From positions 59,989,802 to 60,053,801 of the forward strand of contig NC_088715.1 of NCBI RefSeq assembly GCF_963576615.1: a stretch of 64,000 nt of DNA, given 5' to 3'. The notes under the pieces were generated by a model, which did not search any database, was not told the origin of the DNA, and worked only from the letters and a program-made list of their open reading frames with translations. Position numbers and translations under genes: made by a program. This document shows, in pieces, positions 45,294-56,019 of this stretch. This DNA is from Watersipora subatra. Taxonomy: Eukaryota > Bryozoa > Gymnolaemata > Cheilostomatida > Watersiporidae. The first letter of the stretch is position 1, and every line of letters starts with the position of its first letter.

Positions 45294-46216
45294 TGTAGTC
45301 ACGATCCGTTATAAGGAAGAGTGGTTTATGACTGATATGAACTTTATTGACGTAGTTCACACCGTAAAAACTACAAAATGGTAAAATGCAGTTTATACAA
45401 TACTATATATGCATTGAGTTTCACATCAGTCGATTTCTTTAAAACATAAGCAAGTAAAACTACAAGTGAATATAAGTAAAAATACAAGCATGATAAAATA
45501 AGCCAGGCAGCAGTTCAACACTACTAATTCTTCAATGTCAGCATATTGTTCATCCTATGTGACATTTCAGATGACTGCTAATACAGCCAAAAATAAGCAG
45601 TTGCCAACCTTGTGGAATTCAAAGCCTTGATTAAATACAATTGTAGCAGTAAATACAAAACTAAATGTAGCAATAAAAAACACAACATACCTTGTGCTCT
45701 CTCCATAACAGATCTGACTGGTTTAATACTGTGATTAGTTTGATCTTCAGAATAATTCCTAATACATGTGATATGACTGTAATACTTCAGAAAAATAATA
45801 TGTAGGTGAGAGAGAATTCTCAAAGCGCTACTGTCCACTTGTGAAAGTCTGCCTGCTTATATACTATGGCATCTTGTAAACAGGTATAAAATTAGAAATT
45901 GTAGCACCTAAATACTTTTGCAATTGGTAAGCAACAGGAAAGTTGATTCATCTTTTGTTACTTAAAATACTTGAAAATCAACAATTTTCGGCTAATGCAA
46001 CTCGTGACATCATACATTTCTTTGTGCTGACAGCATTTGTGCTGTGACATCAACAAAAAGAACATCCGGATAGGACGGTCACCCACCAGTTCATCAAAAC
46101 ACAAAACCAGATCAGAGCAGCCCGCCCACCCAGTGCAATGAGCTACAACAGCACAGTCATCAGTAAAACAAACAAACAACCGTGCCAAGTTCTACTTCTA
46201 ACTAAGCGCAGCTACA
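45294..46216 (-). repeat. 3' LTR of BEL/Pao element B
   Basis: It is the downstream LTR because the element reads on the minus strand. It matches the copy 7490 bp away throughout. Short open frames in it (86 and 76 codons, minus strand) recur in the other LTR and are not genes. Confidence 0.96.
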
Positions 46217-46227
46217 CTCCCCTCTTT
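46217..46227 (-). other. Polypurine tract of BEL/Pao element B
   Basis: AAAGAGGGGAG on the minus strand abuts the 3' LTR, the expected second-strand primer site. Confidence 0.85.
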
Positions 46228-46335
46228 AATTCGACCCCTTTTGTCGAATTCAATACTAGCACGATAATCCTATAGGAGCTAATGATAACATATAATCAGC
46301 AAAACTACAGAAAGCTATAATAAATGAATGTTTGG

Positions 46336-49300
46336 CTAAATATTTGCATGAGGTTTGCACAGAAGTATTACTTTATTGATAGGTCTTTCTAAAAATACTT
46401 GTGATGAGAGTCGTCTACCCTTGTTGTCTATACTACCATCTGCTAATAGCAGTTTAACTTTTCTGACTAATTTGTCTTTGCTTGGGATAGTTTCCATTAC
46501 TCTTGCGAGTGGCCAATGATTCCGATGTTTGGAGTCATCTTGTAAGATGACAATGTCATCTTTCTCTATGTTGGGACATACCTTTGTCCACTTTTGTCTT
46601 TTTTGCAAGGTTTGGAGATATTCCTTACGCCAACGGGACCAGAAAGTGTTGGCCAATCCCTGCACAACTCTCCATCGTTTTCGAGAGTAGGTGTCTTCAG
46701 AGTCAAACTCTCCAGGTGGAGGCATGACTACTTGTGACTTCATTGTAAGCAACTGATTTGGAGACAGTGCAGTTTCTACACTACTGTTGTCACTAACTGC
46801 AGTCAGTGGTCTGCAATTTGTTATGGCCATGGCCTCATAAAGAAACGTACGAAGTGTGCCTGTGTCTAGTCTGTTATGACTGTTCATAAGAATAGAATTT
46901 AACACACTTCTGATGGTTCTGATGTGCCTTTCCCACGCTCCTCCCATATGACTAGAGTGAGGTGGGTTTGTAACAAAGTCAAAGTGGTTGCTTTGGGCAA
47001 ATTTTGTAAATTTGTTGTGGCTGCCCTCTTTGAAAGTTTTAGCAAACTCATTAGCGGCACCGATAAAGTTTGTGCCTCTATCAGTGTGGAGTTGTCTTAT
47101 TGGTCCCCTGATTGCTATAAAGCATCTAAGCGCATTGATGAATGCATCTGTACTCATGTCATCTAGGACCTCAACATGAATTGCTCGAGATGCCATGCAT
47201 GTAAATATTACCCCATAGCGCTTTAGCTCTTTTCTGTTCTCTTTCACTATAAATGGTCCGAAGCAATCGCACCCCACATATGTAAAGGGTGGAGCACTAT
47301 TCACCCGTTCACTTGGCAAATCTGCCATTTTTTGGCTTTCTGTTGGACGCCGCTGCTTTCTACATTGTATACAGCTATGTATGTATGAAGCTACAAGAGA
47401 GCTGCCTCCTAGTATCCAATAGCCAGATGACCTAATTTCATTGAGTGTAATACCTTTTCCTTGGTGCGCTACTGCCCTGTGGCAATTTGCTATCACCAGT
47501 TGTGTGACATGTGATTTCTTGGGTAATACTATAGGGTGAGTTTCTGCAAAGGGCAAGTTTGCTTCTTTAAGTCTGCCACCCACCCTGATTATTCCTGAAC
47601 TGTCAATAAATGGGTCAAGCTTTGCTAACGCACTAGATTTACTTAAGGTTCCTTGCTTTATTTGTTCATATTCTGTGAGTCCCCCTTGCTGGGCCCACTT
47701 TAGGATTGTAAGTTTAGCCTTTTCATGAGCCTCTACTTTAGAAATGATACTGTGTGCACCTGTCTTAGATCTCACAAAGCTTTGTAACTTGCTTACTGCT
47801 CTCACAGCTGACTGGAGGCTAGAGTATGCTGTCAGCCTGTCAGTCATGGTCAGTTTCTTTGAGCTTGTGAGACTGTGACAGGTAGCTTTAATCTCAGGGT
47901 CAGTAGGGTTCAGTGTTGTGTATTCTTTAGCTACAGGAAACAGTTGGAGGTTACTGTTCCTTAAGAACTTGGGACCAGTTAGCCAGCATGAGTCCACCAG
48001 GCTTTTTATATTAGCTCTTCTAGAGGCAATGTCTGCAGGATTCTCTTGAGTGCTGATGTATTGCCATTGATCAGCAAGTGTAATGTCAGTTATCTGCTGA
48101 ACTCTGTTGGCTACATAGACATGGAATCTGCGAGCCTCATTGTGTATGTATCCAAGCACTACTTTGGAATCAGTCCAAAACACCTCCTTTGTGAGGTTAT
48201 TCAGCTTTAATTCTGATTTCAGGTTGTGTGCTATTGTAGCTGAAAGTACAGCAGCTTGTAGCTCTGCTCTAGGAATTGTCACTTGCTTTAAAGGTGCAAC
48301 TCTAGATTTACCACAAAGCAAAGTGCAATGAACTCTATTGTCAGCATTGACATATCTTATGTATGAGCATTGCCCATAGCCTAGATTGCTAGCATCTGAA
48401 AAATGATGCAATTCAGTTGAAATGATATTTTCAAAGTCTGAAGGTTTCAAACATCTGTCTATTTTGATTTGTGCTAATGCAACTAAGTCATGCATCCAGC
48501 ATTGCCATTGGTTCTGCAGATGCTCCGGTAGTGGATCATCCCACTCTAGATTTTCTTTGCACATCTCTTGCAAGATTTGTTTCCCCTTCAAAATGAAAGG
48601 AGAAATGAGACCTAAAGGGTCAAAAACTGAAGCTATTGTGGACAGGATGCCACGCCTGGTTACTGGCTGACTTTTTAAGGCTATTTTGAACTGAAACTGG
48701 TCATTCTCCACACACCATTGTATGCCTAATGCACGCTCTATTGGAAGAGCGCTATTCGCAGCCTGCAAGTCTAAATCTTGGAAGTTGGCTGCCTTTTCTG
48801 TCTCAGGCACTGCGGTCATAACTTCCCTGTTGTTGCACACAAACTTGTGCAATCTTACATTGCCTTTTGAGCATAACTCTATAGCATTGTTTATGACACC
48901 TATGGCCTGCTCTTGTGAGTCCAAGCTCATTAATCCATCGTCTACATAAAAGTCATGTGTTATGAAGTGTTTGGCTTGCACACTATATGGTTGCTCTGGG
49001 TCATGCTTGTCTGCCACTAGCTTGCGTAGGCCAAAGGTGGCACACCCAGGAGAAGAAGTGGCACCAAATAAGTGCACAGCCATTCTATACTCTGCTATTT
49101 GTGACATGGTGTCATCTTTGTACCATAAAAATCTCAGGAAATCTCTATCAGACTCATGCACTCTGAACATGTGGAACATCCGTTGGATATCGCACATAAT
49201 TGCAATTTGTCCTTTTCTGAATCTGTGCAGTATGCCTACAAGGCTATTCAACAAATCAGGTCCTTGCAGCAAATGCTCATTTAGGCATGTGGCTTGATAT

Positions 49301-52191
49301 TTAGCACTACAGTCAAATACAACTCGGATTTTATCAGGTTTTTTAGGATGGTATACTCCAAAATGCGGAATATACCAAACTTCACCTGGAGTTGCTTTGC
49401 TGTCAGTGGGCACCAATTCAGCATCCCCTGCTTCTATTATTGCTGCCATGAATGCAATATAATCATTGCGGTACTGTTCGTCCTTTTCCATTTTCTTTTG
49501 CAAGAGTGAAAACCTCTTTTTTGCCATGGCTAGGTTGTTAGGCATTACAGGCCTTGTTTTGAATGGCAATGGCATTGAGTAAAAGCCTTGCTGAGTTTGT
49601 TCTGCTTGTTCAGAGAGTGTACTGACAAAACGTTTGTCTTCTTGAGACATAGGGATTTGCTTCAACTCAGGACTTTGTTTCTCTGTAAAGTCTTGTTGTA
49701 ATAGATCTATAATCTGTTTGCTGCAAAGTTCATCAGTTGCTTCTGCTTTACACACAAACGTTACTGCTTTTGGCTCAAGTTCAGCATGATTTTGGTTTTG
49801 CAATGTCATGATCCTATGACTGGTGTGATTAAACTCTTCTTTCGAACCTTTTTGCAATTTTCCAACTATGCTCCAGCCTAATGGGGTTTGTACTGCATAA
49901 GGGTCTGCATGACTAGCGCCAATTATGGACTTTAAAGGCACAAGAGCTCTAGACATGTTATACCCTATAAGCATGCCTACTTCAACTTTTTCTCCTTGCA
50001 GGTTTGGAATTTCATGTGCTATTGCTTGCAAATGTGGCCAATCTTTGGTCATTTGTGCACTTGGTATGTGGCTCTTATCCAAAGGTATAGAGTCTCTAGT
50101 ATAAGCACAAGGCACTTGTATACTATCGTGAGCGCTATAACCTCTGATTACCAAATCTGTATACATCTTACACTCTATGTTTTTGCTACTCGCAGTCATT
50201 GTCGTCAATTGAAGTGTAGTTGGTTTCCCTACAGTGTTCAACCGTCTAACTGCATTGTTTGTGACAAATGTAGTATCTGACATTGTGTCTAACATTGCAT
50301 AGACTAGAATTTCCTTACTAGGTTGGTTTGTGCTAGATAACCAAACTGGCACTATCATAGAGCTGAGACTGTTGCTTGAATTTGCTTGACTGTCACTACA
50401 AGTTGCAAGTGCTTTTGATTCATTATTAGCAGCCTTTGCTGGTGGATTAGGTGTACTTGCACCTGTGGTTGTTGCCATGTGATCCTTTGTTTTTGTAGGG
50501 CTGGCAGCATTGTCATTCTTTTGATTTTCTGTTTTTGGCACTCGTTCAACATGCAGTGCAGTAGGATGATTCTTTCCACAAGCCTTACAAGTTGCTTTGC
50601 TAGTGCACTGTGCTGATCTGTGATCAGTAGCTTTTAGGCAAGAAAAGCATAGTTTTTGTTCAAGTACAAACTGCTTCTTTTCTTCTGCAGTTTTTCTTGC
50701 TAGCTTTCTGCATTCAGCTAAATCATGATTAGACAGGTGACAAAAGGCACAAGACGGCTTAGCTTTGGAGTTACTATTAGAATCACTATTGCGGTCACCA
50801 CTGTTACTGTTGCTGGTTGCCAGGTGAGCTGTCGATTTAGATTTAGTTGGCTTTTTTGGTTGCTTTGTGTCGTCAGAGCTAGTTGAGTAACTGACAATTG
50901 AAGGATCATTTAGAATGTCAGACTCATTATTTACAAATTCAACAAACATGCTAAAAGCAGGAAACTTTCCTGCTGACTTTTTGTGTTCTACAATTTTACG
51001 TTTCCATCTATTTGCTAGCCAATCAGGCAGCTTAGCCGCGAGTGCCATGTTGTAACGTGAATCATTGAGAATTTTCAATCCTTCAAGGTGTGACATTACT
51101 GTCTCACATTGGCTGAGAAAATCTGCAAATTTTTGTATGTGTGCATTGTCGTTGCCTTTGATTTTTGGCCATTGTTCCAGTTTTGACCTGAAAGCTTCTG
51201 CTACAGCACAATCAGAACCAAAACGCTCCTTTAACTTTTTTCTTGCTTTTTCATATGCATCGCTAGATTGGAGATAAAATAGCCCACTCACTGCCTCCTT
51301 TGCTGGACCTGCTAAGTATTGCTTAAGGTAGTGGATTTTATCAGAGTCTGGTATACCAGATCTCTCCACAAGTGATCTAAAAGACACTTCCCAATTAACA
51401 TACTCTAATGGATTCCCAGAAAATATTGGAGGTTCAGGCACAGGGAACTTACTACTGTGTACAGCTTTTGCGATGGAATCTGCTAATATTTGAGCTTCCG
51501 ATACATTACTTTTTACTGACACTACCAAGGATTGCTGATCGTTTTCAACTACATTTTCCTCTGCTGAGGGTTGCGCAATCTCATTACTAGCTCCTACATA
51601 TGGCGTGTTGTCAAGAGCTTGAACAATTTCTTCTCTTTCATCTACACCATTTTCTTCTAGTAGTCTGCGCCTCAAAGAAAGCCTATTTCTTTTGTCAACT
51701 AAAGACTGCTGTTGCATTTTTAATTTCTGGTCTTTTAATTTCTGCTCAAGTTCATTAAGCACACGCTCATTTTCTGCTTGCACTCGCAGTGCTTGAATTT
51801 CAGCCTCAACCTCTTCGGTTTGAATTCTTGCTACTTCTATAGCTATTGAACTCTTAGAAACTTTACTTTGACTATGACTGTGAACCGAATGCGAAGCTCT
51901 TGGAAATTTGTCACTTTCAGTTTTGACATATTTTTCCATTAATGCGACTTGCTCTCTAACCTGTTCATCTTCAGTGAACTCAGGTTCAAGCTTACATAAA
52001 ATGTCTAGCTCGGCAGTTACATCAAGGTATATGTCTGTTATTTTGTCTTTTATCTCATTAGTGCATGCAGGACCTTTTTTGGTCAGCTTATTGAACTTTC
52101 TGATACAACTTGCTATATTGTTTTTACGCAAAGCAATTTCGTTTTCAGTAGCCTTTCTACTTTGTTTTCGACTACGTTTGGACTTAGTCAT
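46336..52191 (-). CDS. Gag-pol polyprotein of BEL/Pao element B
   Basis: One frame of 1951 residues. By rough residue position: basic and coiled-coil N-terminus (1-200); DUF1759-like gag core from about 247 (PVPEPPIFSGNPLEYVNWEV); zinc knuckles at about 480-540 (CAFCHLSNHDLAEC, CFSCLKATDHRSAQC, CKACGKNHPTALH); aspartic protease near 629 (YAMLDTMSDTTFV); Pao-type reverse transcriptase with YVDD near 1079; RNase H start near 1262 (HHFSDASNLGYG); integrase zinc domain about 1570-1612 (CHRAVAHQG, CIQCRKQ); integrase core with LHTDRGTNF near 1700 and SSHMGGAWE near 1745; DUF5641-like C-terminus (DDIVILQDDSKHRNHWPLAR). Gag and pol share one frame, as is usual in BEL/Pao, so processing would depend on the protease. 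About 1900 residues is normal for the family. Confidence 0.96.
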   Translation of the reverse strand: MTKSKRSRKQSRKATENEIALRKNNIASCIRKFNKLTKKGPACTNEIKDKITDIYLDVTAELDILCKLEPEFTEDEQVREQVALMEKYVKTESDKFPRASHSVHSHSQSKVSKSSIAIEVARIQTEEVEAEIQALRVQAENERVLNELEQKLKDQKLKMQQQSLVDKRNRLSLRRRLLEENGVDEREEIVQALDNTPYVGASNEIAQPSAEENVVENDQQSLVVSVKSNVSEAQILADSIAKAVHSSKFPVPEPPIFSGNPLEYVNWEVSFRSLVERSGIPDSDKIHYLKQYLAGPAKEAVSGLFYLQSSDAYEKARKKLKERFGSDCAVAEAFRSKLEQWPKIKGNDNAHIQKFADFLSQCETVMSHLEGLKILNDSRYNMALAAKLPDWLANRWKRKIVEHKKSAGKFPAFSMFVEFVNNESDILNDPSIVSYSTSSDDTKQPKKPTKSKSTAHLATSNSNSGDRNSDSNSNSKAKPSCAFCHLSNHDLAECRKLARKTAEEKKQFVLEQKLCFSCLKATDHRSAQCTSKATCKACGKNHPTALHVERVPKTENQKNDNAASPTKTKDHMATTTGASTPNPPAKAANNESKALATCSDSQANSSNSLSSMIVPVWLSSTNQPSKEILVYAMLDTMSDTTFVTNNAVRRLNTVGKPTTLQLTTMTASSKNIECKMYTDLVIRGYSAHDSIQVPCAYTRDSIPLDKSHIPSAQMTKDWPHLQAIAHEIPNLQGEKVEVGMLIGYNMSRALVPLKSIIGASHADPYAVQTPLGWSIVGKLQKGSKEEFNHTSHRIMTLQNQNHAELEPKAVTFVCKAEATDELCSKQIIDLLQQDFTEKQSPELKQIPMSQEDKRFVSTLSEQAEQTQQGFYSMPLPFKTRPVMPNNLAMAKKRFSLLQKKMEKDEQYRNDYIAFMAAIIEAGDAELVPTDSKATPGEVWYIPHFGVYHPKKPDKIRVVFDCSAKYQATCLNEHLLQGPDLLNSLVGILHRFRKGQIAIMCDIQRMFHMFRVHESDRDFLRFLWYKDDTMSQIAEYRMAVHLFGATSSPGCATFGLRKLVADKHDPEQPYSVQAKHFITHDFYVDDGLMSLDSQEQAIGVINNAIELCSKGNVRLHKFVCNNREVMTAVPETEKAANFQDLDLQAANSALPIERALGIQWCVENDQFQFKIALKSQPVTRRGILSTIASVFDPLGLISPFILKGKQILQEMCKENLEWDDPLPEHLQNQWQCWMHDLVALAQIKIDRCLKPSDFENIISTELHHFSDASNLGYGQCSYIRYVNADNRVHCTLLCGKSRVAPLKQVTIPRAELQAAVLSATIAHNLKSELKLNNLTKEVFWTDSKVVLGYIHNEARRFHVYVANRVQQITDITLADQWQYISTQENPADIASRRANIKSLVDSCWLTGPKFLRNSNLQLFPVAKEYTTLNPTDPEIKATCHSLTSSKKLTMTDRLTAYSSLQSAVRAVSKLQSFVRSKTGAHSIISKVEAHEKAKLTILKWAQQGGLTEYEQIKQGTLSKSSALAKLDPFIDSSGIIRVGGRLKEANLPFAETHPIVLPKKSHVTQLVIANCHRAVAHQGKGITLNEIRSSGYWILGGSSLVASYIHSCIQCRKQRRPTESQKMADLPSERVNSAPPFTYVGCDCFGPFIVKENRKELKRYGVIFTCMASRAIHVEVLDDMSTDAFINALRCFIAIRGPIRQLHTDRGTNFIGAANEFAKTFKEGSHNKFTKFAQSNHFDFVTNPPHSSHMGGAWERHIRTIRSVLNSILMNSHNRLDTGTLRTFLYEAMAITNCRPLTAVSDNSSVETALSPNQLLTMKSQVVMPPPGEFDSEDTYSRKRWRVVQGLANTFWSRWRKEYLQTLQKRQKWTKVCPNIEKDDIVILQDDSKHRNHWPLARVMETIPSKDKLVRKVKLLLADGSIDNKGRRLSSQVFLERPINKVILLCKPHANI

Positions 52192-52783
52192 CTTGCTTTT
52201 AATCTAGGACATACTAAATGATGGCAGGATTGCTTGCCTGATATGCATAGTTCTGATATATGTCATAAGTCATGCACATAAACCAGACAAAACTACCCAT
52301 AACCCCAGCCGAGCTCTGAAGAACAGTAGCAAAACCTACCCAGCCAGACGTTTTAATCGATGTCCGTTTTCAAATGCTTGCCAAAAATTGGATTTTTGTC
52401 TCAAATATGATGTCACACTGACAGAAGTATGATTTTGCACTTTCCAATGGCTTACCAATCGCAATTACAAGAAAGATTAGCCTAAGTAATGATTGCCAAG
52501 AAAAAACCAAACTGTGCTGTTTTTTAATGTCTTTTCTGATAGCTGAAGTGATTATCACTCACCGACCTCAGACTTCAGTGTTGATGTGTATTGGCTAGGT
52601 ATAGTCTCAGATATCCATGTCAGTTGTTTCAATGTTATTGATTGTCTTTGTAGAAGGTAGGCGAATAAGCTATTCCTGCTGTATGCTGAGCTTTCGCTGG
52701 CTTCTCTTGACTCTTTTGGGTGAATAGGTTGTTTATTGAGCTCTGGTTACCACTCTTGACTCCATGGGAGAATAAGTTTTTAC
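52192..52783 (-). other. Leader of BEL/Pao element B
   Basis: The untranslated stretch between the 5' LTR and gag. Just inside the LTR the minus strand reads GTAAAAACTTATTCTCCCAT, then GGAGTCAAGAGTGG. A primer-binding site should be here, but I cannot assign the tRNA. A CTTAT..CC.ATGG word recurs at the same place in element A. Confidence 0.6.
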
Positions 52784-53706
52784 TGTAGTCACGATCCGTT
52801 ATAAGGAAGAGTGGTTTATGACTGATATGAACTTTATTGACGTAGTTCACACCGTAAAAACTACAAAATGGTAAAATGCAGTTTATACAATACTATATAT
52901 GCATTGAGTTTCACATCAGTCGATTTCTTTAAAACATAAGCAAGTAAAACTACAAGTGAATATAAGTAAAAATACAAGCATGATAAAATAAGCCAGGCAG
53001 CAGTTCAACACTACTAATTCTTCAATGTCAGCATATTGTTCATCCTATGTGACATTTCAGATGACTGCTAATACAGCCAAAAATAAGCAGTTGCCAACCT
53101 TGTGGAATTCAAAGCCTTGATTAAATACAATTGTAGCAGTAAATACAAAACTAAATGTAGCAATAAAAAACACAACATACCTTGTGCTCTCTCCATAACA
53201 GATCTGACTGGTTTAATACTGTGATTAGTTTGATCTTCAGAATAATTCCTAATACATGTGATATGACTGTAATACTTCAGAAAAATAATATGTAGGTGAG
53301 AGAGAATTCTCAAAGCGCTACTGTCCACTTGTGAAAGTCTGCCTGCTTATATACTATGGCATCTTGTAAACAGGTATAAAATTAGAAATTGTAGCACCTA
53401 AATACTTTTGCAATTGGTAAGCAACAGGAAAGTTGATTCATCTTTTGTTACTTAAAATACTTGAAAATCAACAATTTTCGGCTAATGCAACTCGTGACAT
53501 CATACATTTCTTTGTGCTGACAGCATTTGTGCTGTGACATCAACAAAAAGAACATCCGGATAGGACGGTCACCCACCAGTTCATCAAAACACAAAACCAG
53601 ATCAGAGCAGCCCGCCCACCCAGTGCAATGAGCTACAACAGCACAGTCATCAGTAAAACAAACAAACAACCGTGCCAAGTTCTACTTCTAACTAAGCGCA
53701 GCTACA
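52784..53706 (-). repeat. 5' LTR of BEL/Pao element B
   Basis: The upstream LTR for the minus-strand element, matching the 3' copy over its whole 923 bp as far as I can see. The same TGTAG...CTACA ends. Confidence 0.96.
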
Positions 53707-53711
53707 ATAGT

Positions 53712-54036
53712 CAAAGCAACTGAAGAAATCATATCCTAGGTTAATTTACAGAATAGATGGACATGCCAGCAGCCTCATGAAAGACAGCTTTTTGAGTAGT
53801 TGATTTGTGTGAGCAGTACCGCATCTTCTTTTCAAAAATCATGCATATATATTTAGATGTAGGTCTTGATGCAGATAAGTGGACAACATAATATAATTGG
53901 ATCTTGTGATTTTCTTTGGTAGCTCATCTTCATCTTGACAATGTGTATCATGAGTGGCAGGTTTCCGACTCTCTTCATGTAGCTAATTGAATGCCAGGAC
54001 ATCATTGACTGGGGAAATCACTATCACTTAATCAGC
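53712..54036 (-). pseudogene. Coding-like fragment upstream of the BEL insertion
   Basis: The minus strand contains HEESRKPATHDTHCQDEDEL followed by PKKITRSNYIMLSTYLHQDL, interrupted by stops. It was continuous with the decayed gene at 43.8-45.3 kb before element B inserted, so it is probably a further piece of the same gene. Weak support. Confidence 0.3.
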
Positions 54037-54721
54037 TTAAAGATGCAGTTGCGTCAAAATTTAAGTTGATCTTAAAAGAAAGCATTGTTTTTTCTCTATC
54101 AGTTGATATGTTGTTTTTTGTGTTACGCGATCGCATTGCCAAGATATTTGAAGATTAAAACCGAAAAAATCTGATCGCCGTAAAAACGCTCAGGCCACAA
54201 AAACGTGCCCAGCCTCGCCAAAAATGATGTCACGCGTTTGGCAACCTGTCTCTATCTCTCGTATTCACATCGGCTATTTGCGATAAAAGTCTAGTCTTAC
54301 GCGGCTCTATTGGCATATATCTTATTTTGTATTTGCTCATGTTGGCTAGAATAAAATTTTAAATCCTGCTACAGATGCATTATTATGAATGTTTAAAAGG
54401 CCTCAAATAACAAAAATTGAAAATTTGTTCTACTCACTTTCTCCAAATGTTGTGTAAACATTTGGGTACTGACTACCAATTCTACCGTCTACGGTAATTC
54501 TGTCAAGTCACTTTTGTAGAACGCGGTCTTTGTATCAGCACAGTTCTGCATCTACCCATACAAACGATATACAGCCTCCCATAAACCCCGCCCACATTAT
54601 GTCGCCTATTACCTACGTACTCGTTTCTTGCTAGTAGTATTCTTACCGAATACTAGATAAGTGAATAAGCAAGCCACCTCTTTGAAAAGAATATAGACAG
54701 GGATAGAGTTTTAAGAATGAG

Positions 54722-54800
54722 AAGTCTGCTGCAAACTGGATTTGAACTCACATTCTCCAGTTCTGCGGACACCCATATACCATATCCGATACACTACAAT
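54722..54800 (-). mobile_element. tRNA-like SINE head inside the TTAA transposon
   Basis: The minus strand reads GTAGTGTATCGGATATGG, then GTCCGCAGAACTGGAGAATG and TGAGTTCAAATCCAG: A-box and B-box words at tRNA spacing with a poor T stem. Read as a SINE or tRNA pseudogene inserted in, or carried by, the transposon. Confidence 0.4.
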
Positions 54801-54896
54801 ATTCTGCAAATCATGTTTTGCATTATCTTCAACAATATTATTTTATTATATAATTTTTACAAGCAAAAATATTTTCATCTCGGCATAAAACTTTTA

Positions 54897-55085
54897 TTAA
54901 AAATATTCATCAAGTCGTGGCCACTCAGATAGTATTAGCTGATACAATAAGACAAATTCATCTACTGCAACAAACTCAAACAAAACATCATGGCTTATGC
55001 AGCACGCATTCAAGTCTCTCTTTCCACTTTATGGCAGTTTCCACACTGACAAAGCTTCTTCGGCTGGTGGGACGACATAAACATT
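54897..55085 (-). pseudogene. P2X7-like zinc-binding gene, second exon (frameshifted)
   Basis: It follows a good acceptor (TTACTGATTACAG). It encodes SSHQPKKLCQCGNCHKVERE and, after one frameshift near 55012, LNACCISHDVLFEFVAVDEF then VLLYQLILSEWPRLDEYF before a stop that overlaps an AATAAA signal. The CxCGxC...CC spacing is that of the zinc-binding domain found in P2X7 receptors and in many invertebrate P2X7-like proteins of unknown function. One frameshift, and a phase mismatch with exon 1, suggest decay or a missed exon. Confidence 0.6.
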
Positions 55086-55499
55086 CTGTAATCAGTAAAA
55101 AAAATGCAATAAATATATGTCATTCTAAAGCGTATCTATTGACAGCTTCCAAATTGGGAGTTAAATAGATTGCGAGTGTAATTTTAAAAACGAATAAACA
55201 TTTAATAAAGGCACAAGTACGCCAAGCCAACGATTCGAAGCTTTGGTTCTGGAAATTAAAGATTTGCAATGATCAATCGATTTTACCCACTTCCTATGAG
55301 TGAAAATAATTTGTAATCATGACTCTAATTTACCAAAGAAAATTCGAAAAAAATATTACAGCTAGGTAAAACGGCAGATAAGCTATGAAACGATGATTGG
55401 AGATAGCAAAGAATTATCATTTTATTAATTAGTATATGTATTTATGACTATAAAAAATATTACATTTACTAAAGTATAGAAGACTCTAAGTTAATTTAC

Positions 55500-55631
55500 C
55501 TCCATTCTGTCTTCTTCTGCAGCAAAACGCTGCTGACGCCTGTCAGCTTTGGCCATAGGCTGTCTACTCTAATCTTTTACTAAAAGTTGCTCAGATAACT
55601 CTGAGTAGCTGTCGCTCGAACTTGAAGCCAT
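55500..55631 (-). pseudogene. P2X7-like gene, first exon (one stop)
   Basis: It starts MASSSSDSYSELSEQLLVKD and, after an in-frame TAG at codon 21, continues RQPMAKADRRQQRFAAEEDR up to the donor GTAAAT. A serine-acidic N-terminus is common in P2X7-like invertebrate proteins. A TATA-like TTTTTATATACG lies about 135 bp upstream, within the transposon, so the element carries its own promoter. Confidence 0.55.
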
Positions 55632-56019
55632 TTTAAAACTATGTATAACTTATTAATTGTTGAAACGCGTTGAATCAGTAACGAGTAATGAGATCTATTT
55701 AGGAGAATCTTCGAGATCACAGACAACGCGTTTTACGAGTGATAACATTTATTACGGCGTATATAAAAATTTCGCACGCATGATTGGCTAACGAATCGAC
55801 CTCATATTTATCGCTTGTGGTTTCGTTTCAGATAACAAGCTTGTGACGTCACGAAATTGCCACCCGCTGGAACGTGAGCTTTTTAAAAGAGGGCCTCATT
55901 CAAACGCATATATCTCTGGACAGGGTTGGTCTACAAAGACAAAAATGGCATCAAATTGTAGCTGATGTTTTAGCCTTTTATGGGTCCTAATTTCATTTTT
56001 GACGCAACTACATCTTTAA

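Larger units (their letters stand above)
45294..53706 (-). mobile_element. BEL/Pao LTR retrotransposon B (looks whole)
   Basis: 8413 bp with 923-bp LTRs that look identical, ends TGTAG...CTACA, and a perfect 5-bp target duplication ATAGT (45289-45293 and 53707-53711). Between them lie a leader of about 590 bp, one gag-pol frame of 1951 codons and a polypurine tract. No envelope-like frame follows pol. It looks whole with no obvious break. Identical LTRs mean a very young insertion, or recent correction of one LTR by the other. Confidence 0.96.
54041..56015 (-). mobile_element. TTAA-flanked DNA transposon (Kolobok-like) with a P2X7-like cargo gene
   Basis: The ends are AGATGCAGTTGCGTCAAAA at the left and, inverted, AGATGTAGTTGCGTCAAAA at the right, one mismatch in 19. 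TTAA lies on both outer sides (54037-54040 and 56016-56019). TTAA targets are used by piggyBac and Kolobok; AG termini fit Kolobok better than piggyBac's CC(C/T). No transposase is recognisable. The cargo is a two-exon-like decayed gene with its own TATA-like promoter. Confidence 0.7.

Noticed and set aside
45578-46188. Two frames of 86 and 76 codons, repeated at 53068-53678
   Set aside because: They lie wholly inside the LTRs of BEL/Pao element B and are open by chance in both identical copies.
46924-52207. Many plus-strand frames of 60-111 codons
   Set aside because: Antisense shadows of the BEL gag-pol frame; none resembles a protein.
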